The translations under genes were made by a program, and so were the position numbers. A stretch of DNA of 17,942 bases, from NCBI GenBank assembly GCA_030590525.1, contig JAUUYI010000006.1, forward strand, positions 1 to 17,942. The letters run 5' to 3'. The stretch's first letter is position 1. Every line of letters begins with the position of its first letter. The notes beneath the pieces are model-generated. The model made no database searches and had not been told where the DNA came from. It saw only the letters and a program-made list of their open reading frames with translations. Shown here piece after piece: positions 1 through 7,678 of the stretch. Source of the stretch: Sedimenticola sp. (GTDB lineage Bacteria; Pseudomonadota; Gammaproteobacteria; Chromatiales; Chromatiaceae).

Positions 1-319
1 GCTCCCCAAAACCCTCGATGGGTTTGTCCAGCAGGGGCATCACCGCCTCCGGGGTGCTGTCGCGACCGGCTATCCCGGTGCCCCCGGTGCTGATGATGAC
101 ATCCACACCGGGATCGGCGATCCAGCGTGAGAAAACGGCCCGCATCTGATAGATATCATCCTTCACGATCAGTTTCTCCCGCACATTGTGCCCACTCTCC
201 TCCGCCCCGTCCCTGATCACTTTGCCCGACTTGTCGGTCTCTTCGGTACGGGTATCGGAGACGGTGAGTACTGCGATATTGAGTGGCACGAAGCCGGACT
301 CGTCATAGTGTCCTGTCAT
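1..319 (-). CDS. moaB: MoaB, molybdopterin adenylyltransferase family (3' end cut by window)
   Basis: About 106 codons are visible, and the gene continues past the left edge of the window. The reverse-strand protein begins [20 protein letters not shown] and shows the MoaB/Mog fold signature: an early [12 protein letters not shown] segment and the TGGTG motif at about residues 78-82, followed by a DSTPEAV segment that matches the substrate-binding part of the family. Proteins of this family act in molybdenum cofactor synthesis, adenylating molybdopterin before metal insertion, although the role of MoaB itself varies between organisms. The ATG at 317-319 is preceded by a GAGAG-type ribosome binding site. 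It lies 96 bp after the REC-GGDEF-EAL gene on the same strand, and no terminator was seen between them. Family assignment is firm; MoaB rather than Mog is judged from the N-terminus and likely length. Confidence 0.88.
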   Translation of the reverse strand, partial: MTGHYDESGFVPLNIAVLTVSDTRTEETDKSGKVIRDGAEESGHNVREKLIVKDDIYQMRAVFSRWIADPGVDVIISTGGTGIAGRDSTPEAVMPLLDKPIEGFGE

Positions 320-415
320 TAGGGTTCTCTCAGGTTGTTTATTTCAGCCGTTCACGGGATCAGGCGATATCCAGCCATGATTCGAATCCGGAATATTACA
401 CCAAAAGGGCCGCAA

Positions 416-2608
416 CTACCGCTGCAGCAAGGCGCGTGCCTTCTCTGCCGTCGCCGGATGACCGAGCAGAAATCCCTGCGCCCTGGAACACTGCAGGCGG
501 CGCAGATAGGCGACCTGCCCCTCGTTCTCCACCCCCTTTACCACGACTTCCAGCCCCAGTTCCCTGGCCATGGCGAATATCGCCGTCACAATGGAGTTTC
601 GGTCATCTGGTGATTGTATCTCACTGATGAAAGAGCGGTCGATCTTCAGGGTATGCAGCGGCAGCGCCTGCAGGTAACCGAGTGAAGAGTAGCCGATACC
701 GAAATCATCAACGGCGATACGCACGCCCTGGATTGCCAGTTGTTGCAGCCGGGAGGCCGCCTGGTCCATATCCTGCATCAGCACGTTCTCTGTAATCTCC
801 AACTCCAAGCGGTTACCAGGAATGCCGTTTCGCTTCAATGCCCCAAGGATGCTGCTCTCGAAATCCGCCTGCACCAGCTGCGCGGCAGAGAGATTGATCG
901 CCAGCACGATATCCGTGAAACCGGCCCGCTGCCATTGCCCCAGTTCGCGACAGGCCTCCTCCAGCACCCAGCTTCCGATTTCGGTAATAAGCCCGCTCTC
1001 TTCTGCCACCGGTATGAATTCGTCAGGCAGAATCACCCCCCGCTCCGGGTGGCGCCAGCGGATCAGGGCTTCCATGCCACAAATACGCTGACTGCAGAGA
1101 TCCATCTGCGGCTGATAAAAGAGTTCGAACTGGTGTTCCTTCAACGCGGTGCGAATCCCGCTCTCGATGGTCACCTGCTTTCTGAAGATCCCTTTCATGT
1201 TGTCCGAGAAGAACTCGAAGCCGTTCTTACCTCGCCCTTTGATATGGTACATCGCCATGTCCGCACTCTTTACCAGCTCTTCGATGGATTCACCATCTTC
1301 CGGGTACAGGGCGATACCGATGCTGAAACTGCTAAACACCTCGTAACCATCGATGATCACCGGCACCTTCAGCTGATCCAGGATCTTGCGGGCGATCATC
1401 GCTGCATCGTCACGCCCCGCGATATCAGGCAAAAGCAGATTGAACTCATCCCCACCAACCCGGGCCAGGGTATCGCTGCCCCGCAGACAGCTGCGCAGGC
1501 GTGAAGCCACTGCCTGCAGCAACCTGTCCCCAGCCAGATGTCCGAGTGAATCATTGATCACTTTGAACCGATCCATGTCCAGGTACATGACGGCAAGCAG
1601 GCTCTGGTTGCGCCTGGCCCGTGATAGCGCCAGTTCGAGCCGGTCCCGGAACAGGGCCCGGTTCGGGAGTTTGGTCAGCAGGTCGTGAAACAGCTGAAAA
1701 TTGATCAGCTCTTCGGCCCGCTTGCGCTCACTGATGTCCCGCACGACACCGTAGGTACCAAGGTAAACCCCCTTCTTGTTGTTGTCGGAATAGATTCCGC
1801 TCGCACTCAGCTCGACGAAGATGGAGTGTAGACCAGGAGAGTGATCGGGCTGCCCGCGATCATGGCACAGCAGCCTGAATTCCACATTACTGCTGGCCCG
1901 ACGGCCAGTACGTCGCTCCGCGAAGGCGAATCTCGCCTTATCCCGGTCCTCTGGATGGACCAGTTCCGAGCAGTGTCGGCCCAACAGATCCTCCCCGGAA
2001 TAGTCCAGCAGGCTCAGGACACGCTCATTGAGGAAACTGAAGTGTCCCTTTTCATCCAGCATGTAGATAATGTCGGGAGAGTTGTCGACGATAAAGCGAT
2101 AGCGCTGTTCTGATGCTTCCAGGCGACGCTGCATCGCCTGCACCTCTTGTTCCAGACCCCGCTTGTGCAGGACACTCTTGAGCACCCGGTACAGCTCATC
2201 CGGTGCGCAGGGTTTGCGCAGGAAATCAAGGGCGCCCCGGCGTAGCGCCTCGGTGGCGCTCTCGAATGTGCTCTCGCCGCTGAGCACGATCACAGCAGTC
2301 TCGGGGAAATGCTCAGCAACCCGGGTCAATACCTGCTGCCCATCCATCTCAGGCATGTTCAGGTCCAGCAGCATGAGGTCAATGCTCTGCCCTGAAAGTA
2401 TCTCCAGGGCCTGCCCACCGCTGTCAGCAGAGATGCATCGAAACCCGTACGCAAGCAGCAGGTCACGCACACTGTTGCGCAGGCGGGCATCGTCATCCAC
2501 TATCAGCACGGTTGCCGATTCCGGTTCTGCCCTACCTCGTACCCCTCTAACGCCGCATTCGACGTCAGGATGGTCACTGCCCGCCTGCCATGAAAAAGAG
2601 CGCTTCAT
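416..2608 (-). CDS. Response regulator with PAS, GGDEF and EAL domains (c-di-GMP turnover)
   Basis: This 730-residue cytoplasmic protein has four domains in order. A receiver domain spans about 30-150, with acidic pocket VDDD and phospho-acceptor D82 in LLDLNMP. A PAS domain spans about 165-300. The GGDEF domain (about 305-470) has an intact GGDEF at 385-389 and an RGSD inhibitory site at 376-379, five residues before it. The EAL domain (about 485-725) has EAL at 513-515, plus EITE, DDFGIGYSS and LKIDRSF. One normally acidic position, in the EGVE-type motif, is lysine (K691), so phosphodiesterase activity is uncertain. The ATG at 2608 was chosen because GGGGAGG precedes it, although the spacing is only about 2 nt. 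A TTG at 2635 would add nine residues and overlap the kinase stop as TTGA. It is very likely the output partner of the kinase just upstream. Confidence 0.93.
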   Translation of the reverse strand: MKRSFSWQAGSDHPDVECGVRGVRGRAEPESATVLIVDDDARLRNSVRDLLLAYGFRCISADSGGQALEILSGQSIDLMLLDLNMPEMDGQQVLTRVAEHFPETAVIVLSGESTFESATEALRRGALDFLRKPCAPDELYRVLKSVLHKRGLEQEVQAMQRRLEASEQRYRFIVDNSPDIIYMLDEKGHFSFLNERVLSLLDYSGEDLLGRHCSELVHPEDRDKARFAFAERRTGRRASSNVEFRLLCHDRGQPDHSPGLHSIFVELSASGIYSDNNKKGVYLGTYGVVRDISERKRAEELINFQLFHDLLTKLPNRALFRDRLELALSRARRNQSLLAVMYLDMDRFKVINDSLGHLAGDRLLQAVASRLRSCLRGSDTLARVGGDEFNLLLPDIAGRDDAAMIARKILDQLKVPVIIDGYEVFSSFSIGIALYPEDGESIEELVKSADMAMYHIKGRGKNGFEFFSDNMKGIFRKQVTIESGIRTALKEHQFELFYQPQMDLCSQRICGMEALIRWRHPERGVILPDEFIPVAEESGLITEIGSWVLEEACRELGQWQRAGFTDIVLAINLSAAQLVQADFESSILGALKRNGIPGNRLELEITENVLMQDMDQAASRLQQLAIQGVRIAVDDFGIGYSSLGYLQALPLHTLKIDRSFISEIQSPDDRNSIVTAIFAMARELGLEVVVKGVENEGQVAYLRRLQCSRAQGFLLGHPATAEKARALLQR

Positions 2609-2631
2609 ATCCTCCCCTGATTGCTCCTCTC

Positions 2632-4752
2632 TCAAACGATCTTTCTCGGCAACAGGATCACAAACTCTGCCCCACCGCCACTTTTATTACTGCAGCTTAT
2701 CGCACCGCCCAGTTCCGAGACCAGACTCTTCACAATAGTCAGACCCAGACCTGAGTGCTGCCGCCCCTTACTGCTCTGCAGGGGGCTGAACAGGCGGCTC
2801 ACTTCCTGCGCCGGGATGCCCGGGCCATCATCTGCCACCACCAGGTCAATGTAGCTACCCCCATCCAGGTTCACCTCTCCCCGGGTGGAGATTGAGAGCT
2901 CACCTCCATCTGGCAGGGCCTCTACAGCATTCTTGATCAGATTGGTGAGTATCTGCTTGAGGCTGTTCCGGTTACTCAGTACCGGCGGCATGGCTGGATC
3001 CAGGCTTAACCGGGTCGTTATCCGGCGCTCAGCGAAATGCGAGACACTGAACAGAGCCAGCAGATCCTGTATCAGCTCATTGATCTCCACCGCCCCCTGG
3101 GGCAGATCGATCAGCGTGGGGGCATCACCCAGGTGAGCCACCATCTCTGCCACCCGTTCAATCTCTTCATCGAGGATGGAGAACTGCTCCCTGGGCAATG
3201 TCTCCTTCCCCAGTCGCAGTGAGAGCACCTGTAGATAATTCCTGATGATGGCAAGAGAGTTGTTTACCTCGTGCATCGTTTTCCGGGCCCGGACCTGCTG
3301 GCGCTGCTGCTGCTGCTTCAGCAGATCCTCCTGCTCCCGAAGTCGTGACTGTTGCCGGCCGATGGTGCCGGTTGCCCCTGCAGCAAACAGGTGCAGCATC
3401 GCCGATTGCTTCAGCAACAGACCGGCACTCTGGCTCGTGACCCCAAGAACCAGCACTCCAACCCCTCGCTGCTGCTGACTGAGCGGAATGCAGAGCAGCC
3501 CCTCAGAGCCCAGAAGTTCAGTCAACTGCCCATCCACCACCCCGGTCACTGCAGGGAGGCAGGGATCAAACGACGAGAGTATCTTCTCTTCAATCAAAGC
3601 CTCGGTTACCAGACTCCGCCCCGGCTGGATCTGGAGCTGGAACTGACCGATGAGATCGCTCCCCGCTTCATCGACTGCCGCCACCTTCAGTGTTCCATTT
3701 TTCGACACGGTCAGAAAACAGGCTGGACAGGAGAGTCCGAAGAGCAATTTGAAGCCTTGAAACAGGGCTGTCAGGGTCTCATCCAAGCAGCCGCTTCCAT
3801 TGAGTTGCTGCTGTATGACAGTCAGCAGCGCAAGCTCTTTCACCCGCCTGGCGAGTTGCAGCCGGCTCTCTTCATCATCCACGTGGAGCCCTGATTCCGA
3901 ACCGGCCACTTCATTCTGTTGCGTCAGAGCAACTGCAGTCACCCCGGCCACACGCGCGGCCACCCCCTCCTGCAACGTCTCTATCTGCACCGCTGAAAGC
4001 CCGAGCAGCAGTTCCACCTCCCGATACAGCTGCTCCTTTGCCTGACATCCTGCACTCAGCTTGCGGGCGAGATTTATCAATTTCACCAGGGGCGGGGTAT
4101 CCAGCACCCGCTCGATCGGCTCGTCCTGGTAACGGATTGCGTCACTGAGGAAGCTGTCAGGATCCCATCCACGCGCCAGTCTGGCACTCATATCTACGCA
4201 ATCCGTGCCAAACAGTTCCCGTTCCCCGATCTTCAGTTCCTCGTCAGAACTGCTGTCATTCAGCAACTGGAGATAATCCCCCGGCCTTTTCTGCAGAAAC
4301 AAAAGCTGCCCGATCCGGTGCAGCAGGCCGGCCTGGTAGGCTTCATCCACCGCCCCATAACCCGTCAGCTCCGCCAGCGCCCTGGCACTCCAGGCACAGC
4401 TCAGCGAGCGTTGCCAGAAGTGCCCCTTCCAGCGCCCGATGCCGGTATCGAAAGGGGAAAAAAACTGCTGAACCGCTGCGGTAATGACGATAGTCCGGAT
4501 AGAACCCAGGCCAAGATCCATCAACAGACGGCTGAACTCCCGCGCCTTCGGCATCCGGGTCAGACGGGATGTACCGGCGACAGCCATTACCCTGGCACTC
4601 AACCCCGCATCCTTCTGTATAATGCTGGCCAGCGCCTCGAAACTGGCATTGGAGTCGAGGCACGACTCGATCAGCTCGAGCAGGACATGGGGCAGTGATG
4701 GCAACCGTGTTTCGTCGACGGCTATGGTGCTTCGTATGCATGGTTTGGGCAT
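2632..4752 (-). CDS. HDOD-GAF sensor histidine kinase
   Basis: A 706-residue protein with no membrane segment visible. Residues about 15-215 form an HDOD domain (LPSLPHVLLELIE start, LGLGSIRTIVI segment), a protein-interaction relative of HD hydrolases. Residues about 310-465 look like a GAF domain. A glutamine-rich linker at about 467-490 leads to a HisKA H-box, MHEVNNSLAIIRNYL, with the predicted phosphorylated His at 494. The ATPase domain shows the N-box (LTNLIKNAVEAL, about 602-613), a G1 box DDGPGIP (641-647) and a G2 box GLGLTIV (668-674). All residues expected for an active kinase are present. Its TGA stop at 2632-2634 touches the possible TTG start of the response regulator gene, so the two are co-translated. 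The ATG at 4752 has only a weak ribosome binding site. HDOD fused to a full kinase is an uncommon arrangement, and the signal sensed is unknown. Confidence 0.92.
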   Translation of the reverse strand: MPKPCIRSTIAVDETRLPSLPHVLLELIESCLDSNASFEALASIIQKDAGLSARVMAVAGTSRLTRMPKAREFSRLLMDLGLGSIRTIVITAAVQQFFSPFDTGIGRWKGHFWQRSLSCAWSARALAELTGYGAVDEAYQAGLLHRIGQLLFLQKRPGDYLQLLNDSSSDEELKIGERELFGTDCVDMSARLARGWDPDSFLSDAIRYQDEPIERVLDTPPLVKLINLARKLSAGCQAKEQLYREVELLLGLSAVQIETLQEGVAARVAGVTAVALTQQNEVAGSESGLHVDDEESRLQLARRVKELALLTVIQQQLNGSGCLDETLTALFQGFKLLFGLSCPACFLTVSKNGTLKVAAVDEAGSDLIGQFQLQIQPGRSLVTEALIEEKILSSFDPCLPAVTGVVDGQLTELLGSEGLLCIPLSQQQRGVGVLVLGVTSQSAGLLLKQSAMLHLFAAGATGTIGRQQSRLREQEDLLKQQQQRQQVRARKTMHEVNNSLAIIRNYLQVLSLRLGKETLPREQFSILDEEIERVAEMVAHLGDAPTLIDLPQGAVEINELIQDLLALFSVSHFAERRITTRLSLDPAMPPVLSNRNSLKQILTNLIKNAVEALPDGGELSISTRGEVNLDGGSYIDLVVADDGPGIPAQEVSRLFSPLQSSKGRQHSGLGLTIVKSLVSELGGAISCSNKSGGGAEFVILLPRKIV

Positions 4753-4824
4753 ATAGGCTGTTACTTTATCAGGTTCTTACACAGCTTTTAAAACGAAATC
4801 ACCACCACCCCGCCGCCTATACCT

Positions 4825-5739
4825 ATGACGATACGAGCCATCCCGACATCCACCCCCCCCGCTGACCCACGACACCTGCCTGAAGTCTCGGTGATACCCG
4901 CCCCGTCAGCAACCGCACGGGTGCTGGCCTGCATATCCGGCAAAGAATCGCTACCGGTCACGGCGCTGGCTGCCGCACTCACCCGGCAGAAAAAAAAGGT
5001 CTGCCTGCTCGAAGCGCGAAAGCGGCGTGATGCAACTGCAGCTGATCCCTGCTTTCTGCTGACCGGGCAGAGTCTCGATGGCTTTCTGAAGAGAGACACC
5101 GCAGGCATATGGCGTGCCCCCCCGGTGCGCGACATAGGGGCGTTCAAACAACTCACCCCGCGACAAAAGCAGCGGCTGCTGTCGGCATTCCGCTATCTGG
5201 AAAGGCGTTTCGATTATCTGCTGATCGATACCGGTGATGATATCAGCGACTGGCTGACTGAACTGCGGCTGGCGGCGCCCCGAACCCTCCTCACCATCAC
5301 ACCGGAGAGCGGTTCCATGGAGTGGGCTATCCGCCTGCTCGAAGAGATCAGGCCTTTGGGTTTCACCCACACCGTTTATCTCATCATCGATCAGGTTTCC
5401 AGCCTGCTGGCCGGGCACGACAGCTATATCCTTTTCCAGCAGCGGCTGACAGCACTGGATATCGATCTGCGCTGCAGCGGTTTTTTACTGAAACCAGGGA
5501 ACCAAACCACTGCAGCCCCCCCCGGATCAGTGACTGAAAGCTACCTGGATATCGCTGCCGCCAGGCTGGGCGATCTGATAGATCAGGAGGAGGGGGGGAA
5601 TGCGGGTATCGGTCGTTTCTTCGAACAGCAACTGCCCGATCAACGGCGGCCAGAAAAACCCAAACAGGCACGCGATCTGGAAACAGCCGGACTGCTGGCT
5701 GCCAGCTATCATGCAGCACTGTCAGGGACCCGACTTTAG
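4825..5739 (+). CDS. ParA/MinD/FleN-like protein with a degenerate P-loop
   Basis: A 304-residue protein, divergent from the sensor kinase with only 72 bp between them. The fold is suggested by ACISGKESLPVTALAAAL at about 35-52 followed by KKVCLLEA, where MinD-type ATPases have the deviant Walker A loop, helix and second strand. It is also suggested by FDYLLIDTGDDISDWLTE at about 129-146, which matches the DYIIVDSPAG strand of MinD and FleN. A later segment resembles the family's TPE-plus-helix region (TITPESGSMEWAIRLLEEI). The usual KGGxGKT is missing: no GK[ST] follows the glycine, so ATP binding in the normal way is doubtful. The first 28 residues are proline-rich and the last 50 charged. 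The ATG at 4825 has no clear ribosome binding site. It could be a pseudo-ATPase working with the neighbouring c-di-GMP genes, but that is inference from position only. Confidence 0.75.
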   Translation: MTIRAIPTSTPPADPRHLPEVSVIPAPSATARVLACISGKESLPVTALAAALTRQKKKVCLLEARKRRDATAADPCFLLTGQSLDGFLKRDTAGIWRAPPVRDIGAFKQLTPRQKQRLLSAFRYLERRFDYLLIDTGDDISDWLTELRLAAPRTLLTITPESGSMEWAIRLLEEIRPLGFTHTVYLIIDQVSSLLAGHDSYILFQQRLTALDIDLRCSGFLLKPGNQTTAAPPGSVTESYLDIAAARLGDLIDQEEGGNAGIGRFFEQQLPDQRRPEKPKQARDLETAGLLAASYHAALSGTRL

Positions 5740-5760
5740 TACCTTACCACTGAAATCTTG
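5738..5760. repeat. 23-bp exact direct repeat, copy 1
   Basis: This stretch, AGTACCTTACC through to AAATCTTG, is identical over 23 bases to 17866-17888. It overlaps the TAG stop of the ParA-like gene and ends 36 bp before the dgkA stop. The flanking bases differ between copies. Confidence 0.9.
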
Positions 5761-5796
5761 TATGCGTTTACGAGCAAAAAAGCAGCTGAGATAAGT

Positions 5797-6156
5797 TCAA
5801 AACAGCAGCAGCAACCAGACCGTAAAGACCAGCGCGATGCTGACAAAAACCGCCGCTGAACCCATGTCCTTGGCACGGCCGGAAAGCTCATGCTGCTCAC
5901 CCCCGAAGCGATCGACCACCGCCTCGATGGCTGAGTTAAGCAGCTCAACAAGCAGGACGATGAACAGGCATCCAACCAGCAGCGCCCGTTCAACGCCATT
6001 CTGACCCAACCAGAGCCCCAGCGGGGCCAGCAGCAGCAGGCCGAACAGTTCCTGGCGAAACGCCGCCTCGTGCCGGAAACAGGCTTTGAAACCCTTCAGC
6101 GTATAGCCATAGGCATTGATTACCCGTCGTAAACCGCGGGCCCCCGGATCAGCCAT
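5797..6156 (-). CDS. dgkA: Diacylglycerol kinase (prokaryotic DgkA type)
   Basis: This integral inner-membrane enzyme phosphorylates diacylglycerol to phosphatidic acid, recycling diacylglycerol released during envelope synthesis. The 119-residue form matches the family's usual length of about 120 and has three hydrophobic segments (about 36-52, 56-75 and 98-118). The catalytic residues of E. coli DgkA all appear two positions later: E30, E71, N74, E78, K96 and D97, within [21 protein letters not shown] and [11 protein letters not shown]. The ATG at 6156 was preferred to an ATG at 6198 because it gives the family length and an N-terminus that runs straight into the first helix. This start overlaps the gcvPB stop by 8 bp (ATGGCTGA), so translation is probably coupled. 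Having dgkA at the end of a glycine-cleavage operon has no obvious functional logic and is probably a co-expression convenience. Confidence 0.93.
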   Translation of the reverse strand: MADPGARGLRRVINAYGYTLKGFKACFRHEAAFRQELFGLLLLAPLGLWLGQNGVERALLVGCLFIVLLVELLNSAIEAVVDRFGGEQHELSGRAKDMGSAAVFVSIALVFTVWLLLLF

Positions 6157-7609
6157 CCTTTGCCGGGCTCCAGGCCAGGTCCAACTCGCGTGCAGCACGC
6201 ACGTCGTCCAACCGCTTCACCGGCAGAGTATGGGGCGCCCCTTTCAGCAGCTCCGGCTCCCTGTTCGCCTCCTCCAGGATCTTTCCCATCACCTCGAGGA
6301 AGGCATCCAGGGTCTCTTTATCTTCGGTCTCGGTGGGCTCGATCAAGAGGCACTCCGCTATCAGCAGGGGAAAATAGGTGGTGGGGGCATGAAAACCGTA
6401 ATCCAGCAGCCGCTTTGCGAAGTCCATGGTATTCACCCCCAGCTGTTTGGCCTGACGCCGTAAGGTGATGATGAACTCGTGTGTTGCCCGCCGCTCCGGG
6501 TAGGCCGCCTCGTAACCCAGAGATTGCAGCCGTTTGAGTAGGTAATTGGCGTTGAGGGTAGAGAAATCCGCCACCCTTGGCATCCCTTCCCGTCCCAGCA
6601 TCCGGGCATAGACGTATGCCCGCAACAACACCCCCGCGTTGCCTGCAAAGGCAGAGAGGCGGCCAATGCTCTCCGGGCAGTCCGATTCGGTCAGCCAGCA
6701 GTAATCATCCCCGTCCCGGCCCACCATCGGCACCGGCAGGTAAGGCTGCAGCCGCTGGCTGACACCCACCGGGCCGGCACCGGGTCCACCGCCCCCATGC
6801 GGCGTGGAGAATGTCTTATGCAGGTTCATGTGGATCACATCGAATCCCATATCACCCGGCCGCACCTTACCCAGGATGGCGTTGAGGTTGGCGCCGTCAT
6901 AGTAGAGCAGACCACCTGCCTCATGCATCAGACTGGCGATCTCGCTGATGCGCCGGTCGAATACCCCCAGCGTGGAGGGGTTGGTGAGCATGATACCGGC
7001 AGTCTGGGGGCCGAGCACTTCCCGCAATGCCGCCACATCCACGTCACCGTTCGCACCGGTGGGGATCTCCCGTACCTCATAGCCACACATCACGGCCGAG
7101 GCCGGGTTGGTCCCATGGGCCGCATCCGGCACCAGAATCTCACGGCGCGCTGCGTCTCCCCGAGACTCATGATAGGCTCTGATCATGGCCACTCCGGCAA
7201 ACTCGCCCTGGGCCCCGGCGGCGGGACTGAGAGAAACCGCCTGCATACCCGTCACCTCCTTGAGTATCTCCTGCAGCTCATACATACAGGCCATGAAGCC
7301 CTGACTGTGGCTCTCCGGCGCTTCTGGATGGCGCGCCAGGAAGCCGGGCAGCATTGCCAGCTGATTACCCCCCCGGGGGTTGTACTTCATGGTGCAGGAG
7401 CCAAGGGGGTAAAAGTGAGTATCGATGGAGAAATTCTTCTGTGACAGGCGGGTGTAGTGACGTACCACCTGCATCTCCGACAGTTCCGGCAGGGCAGCCC
7501 GTTTGCGCCGCTTGAAACGCTCCGGGATAGCGCCGGTCTCTCCTTTCAGCAACGGGGCCTGAGCGGGGGCTCGACGCCCCGGGCGGGAGTGTTGGTAAAT
7601 CAGGCTCAT
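6149..7609 (-). CDS. gcvPB: Glycine dehydrogenase (decarboxylating) subunit 2, P-protein C-terminal half
   Basis: GcvPB is the beta subunit of the split P-protein. With GcvPA it binds pyridoxal phosphate and decarboxylates glycine, passing the aminomethyl group to lipoylated GcvH. The 486-residue protein contains the family's cofactor region: the predicted Schiff-base lysine is K265 in [30 protein letters not shown] (about 66-78), [23 protein letters not shown] and [10 protein letters not shown] are also clear. The ATG at 7609 has a GGAG six bases upstream, but that GGAG lies inside the closing arm of a long hairpin (7613-7673). The start of gcvPB is therefore likely opened by ribosomes finishing gcvPA, whose stop is 69 bp upstream. 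Its own stop overlaps dgkA. Confidence 0.97.
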   Translation of the reverse strand: MSLIYQHSRPGRRAPAQAPLLKGETGAIPERFKRRKRAALPELSEMQVVRHYTRLSQKNFSIDTHFYPLGSCTMKYNPRGGNQLAMLPGFLARHPEAPESHSQGFMACMYELQEILKEVTGMQAVSLSPAAGAQGEFAGVAMIRAYHESRGDAARREILVPDAAHGTNPASAVMCGYEVREIPTGANGDVDVAALREVLGPQTAGIMLTNPSTLGVFDRRISEIASLMHEAGGLLYYDGANLNAILGKVRPGDMGFDVIHMNLHKTFSTPHGGGGPGAGPVGVSQRLQPYLPVPMVGRDGDDYCWLTESDCPESIGRLSAFAGNAGVLLRAYVYARMLGREGMPRVADFSTLNANYLLKRLQSLGYEAAYPERRATHEFIITLRRQAKQLGVNTMDFAKRLLDYGFHAPTTYFPLLIAECLLIEPTETEDKETLDAFLEVMGKILEEANREPELLKGAPHTLPVKRLDDVRAARELDLAWSPAKDG

Positions 7610-7612
7610 CTA

Positions 7613-7673
7613 GTGCTCCAGCAAGGTTATATTGATGGACTCAGAGCCCATCAATATAACCTTGTTGGAGTAC
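7613..7673 (-). promoter_or_regulatory. Long intercistronic hairpin covering the gcvPB ribosome binding site
   Basis: Bases 7613-7638 and 7648-7673 form a 26-bp inverted repeat with only two G-U type wobbles and a 9-nt loop (ACTCAGAGC on the + strand). In the minus-strand mRNA the 5' arm starts 5 nt after the gcvPA TGA. The 3' arm ends in CUGGAG, whose GGAG is the gcvPB ribosome binding site, six bases from its ATG. No U-run follows, so it is not a standard terminator. The layout fits a structure that closes the gcvPB start until a terminating gcvPA ribosome melts it. It could also act as an RNase processing site or be a resident palindromic repeat. Confidence 0.8.
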
Positions 7674-7678
7674 GAGTG

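Noticed and set aside
740..1504. Long plus-strand open frame opposite the GGDEF-EAL gene
   Set aside because: The minus strand encodes intact GGDEF and EAL motifs over the same bases; the plus frame is a GC-rich antisense shadow with no domain.
2609..2635. TTG start giving the response regulator nine more residues
   Set aside because: TTGA overlap with the kinase stop is attractive, but the ATG at 2608 has GGGGAGG before it. The choice is not certain because that spacing is short.
4753..4824. Divergent promoter between the sensor kinase and the ParA-like gene
   Set aside because: AT-rich pieces such as TTTTAAAACG and TGATAAAG are present, but no pair of -35 and -10 boxes with acceptable spacing was convincing on either strand.
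6157..6198. Longer DgkA start at 6198
   Set aside because: It adds 14 residues unlike the family, overlaps gcvPB by about 50 bp, and gives a length above the normal 120.
7613..7673. Long hairpin as a Rho-independent terminator
   Set aside because: No U-run follows the stem on the transcribed strand, and gcvPB begins six bases later, so full termination there makes no sense.
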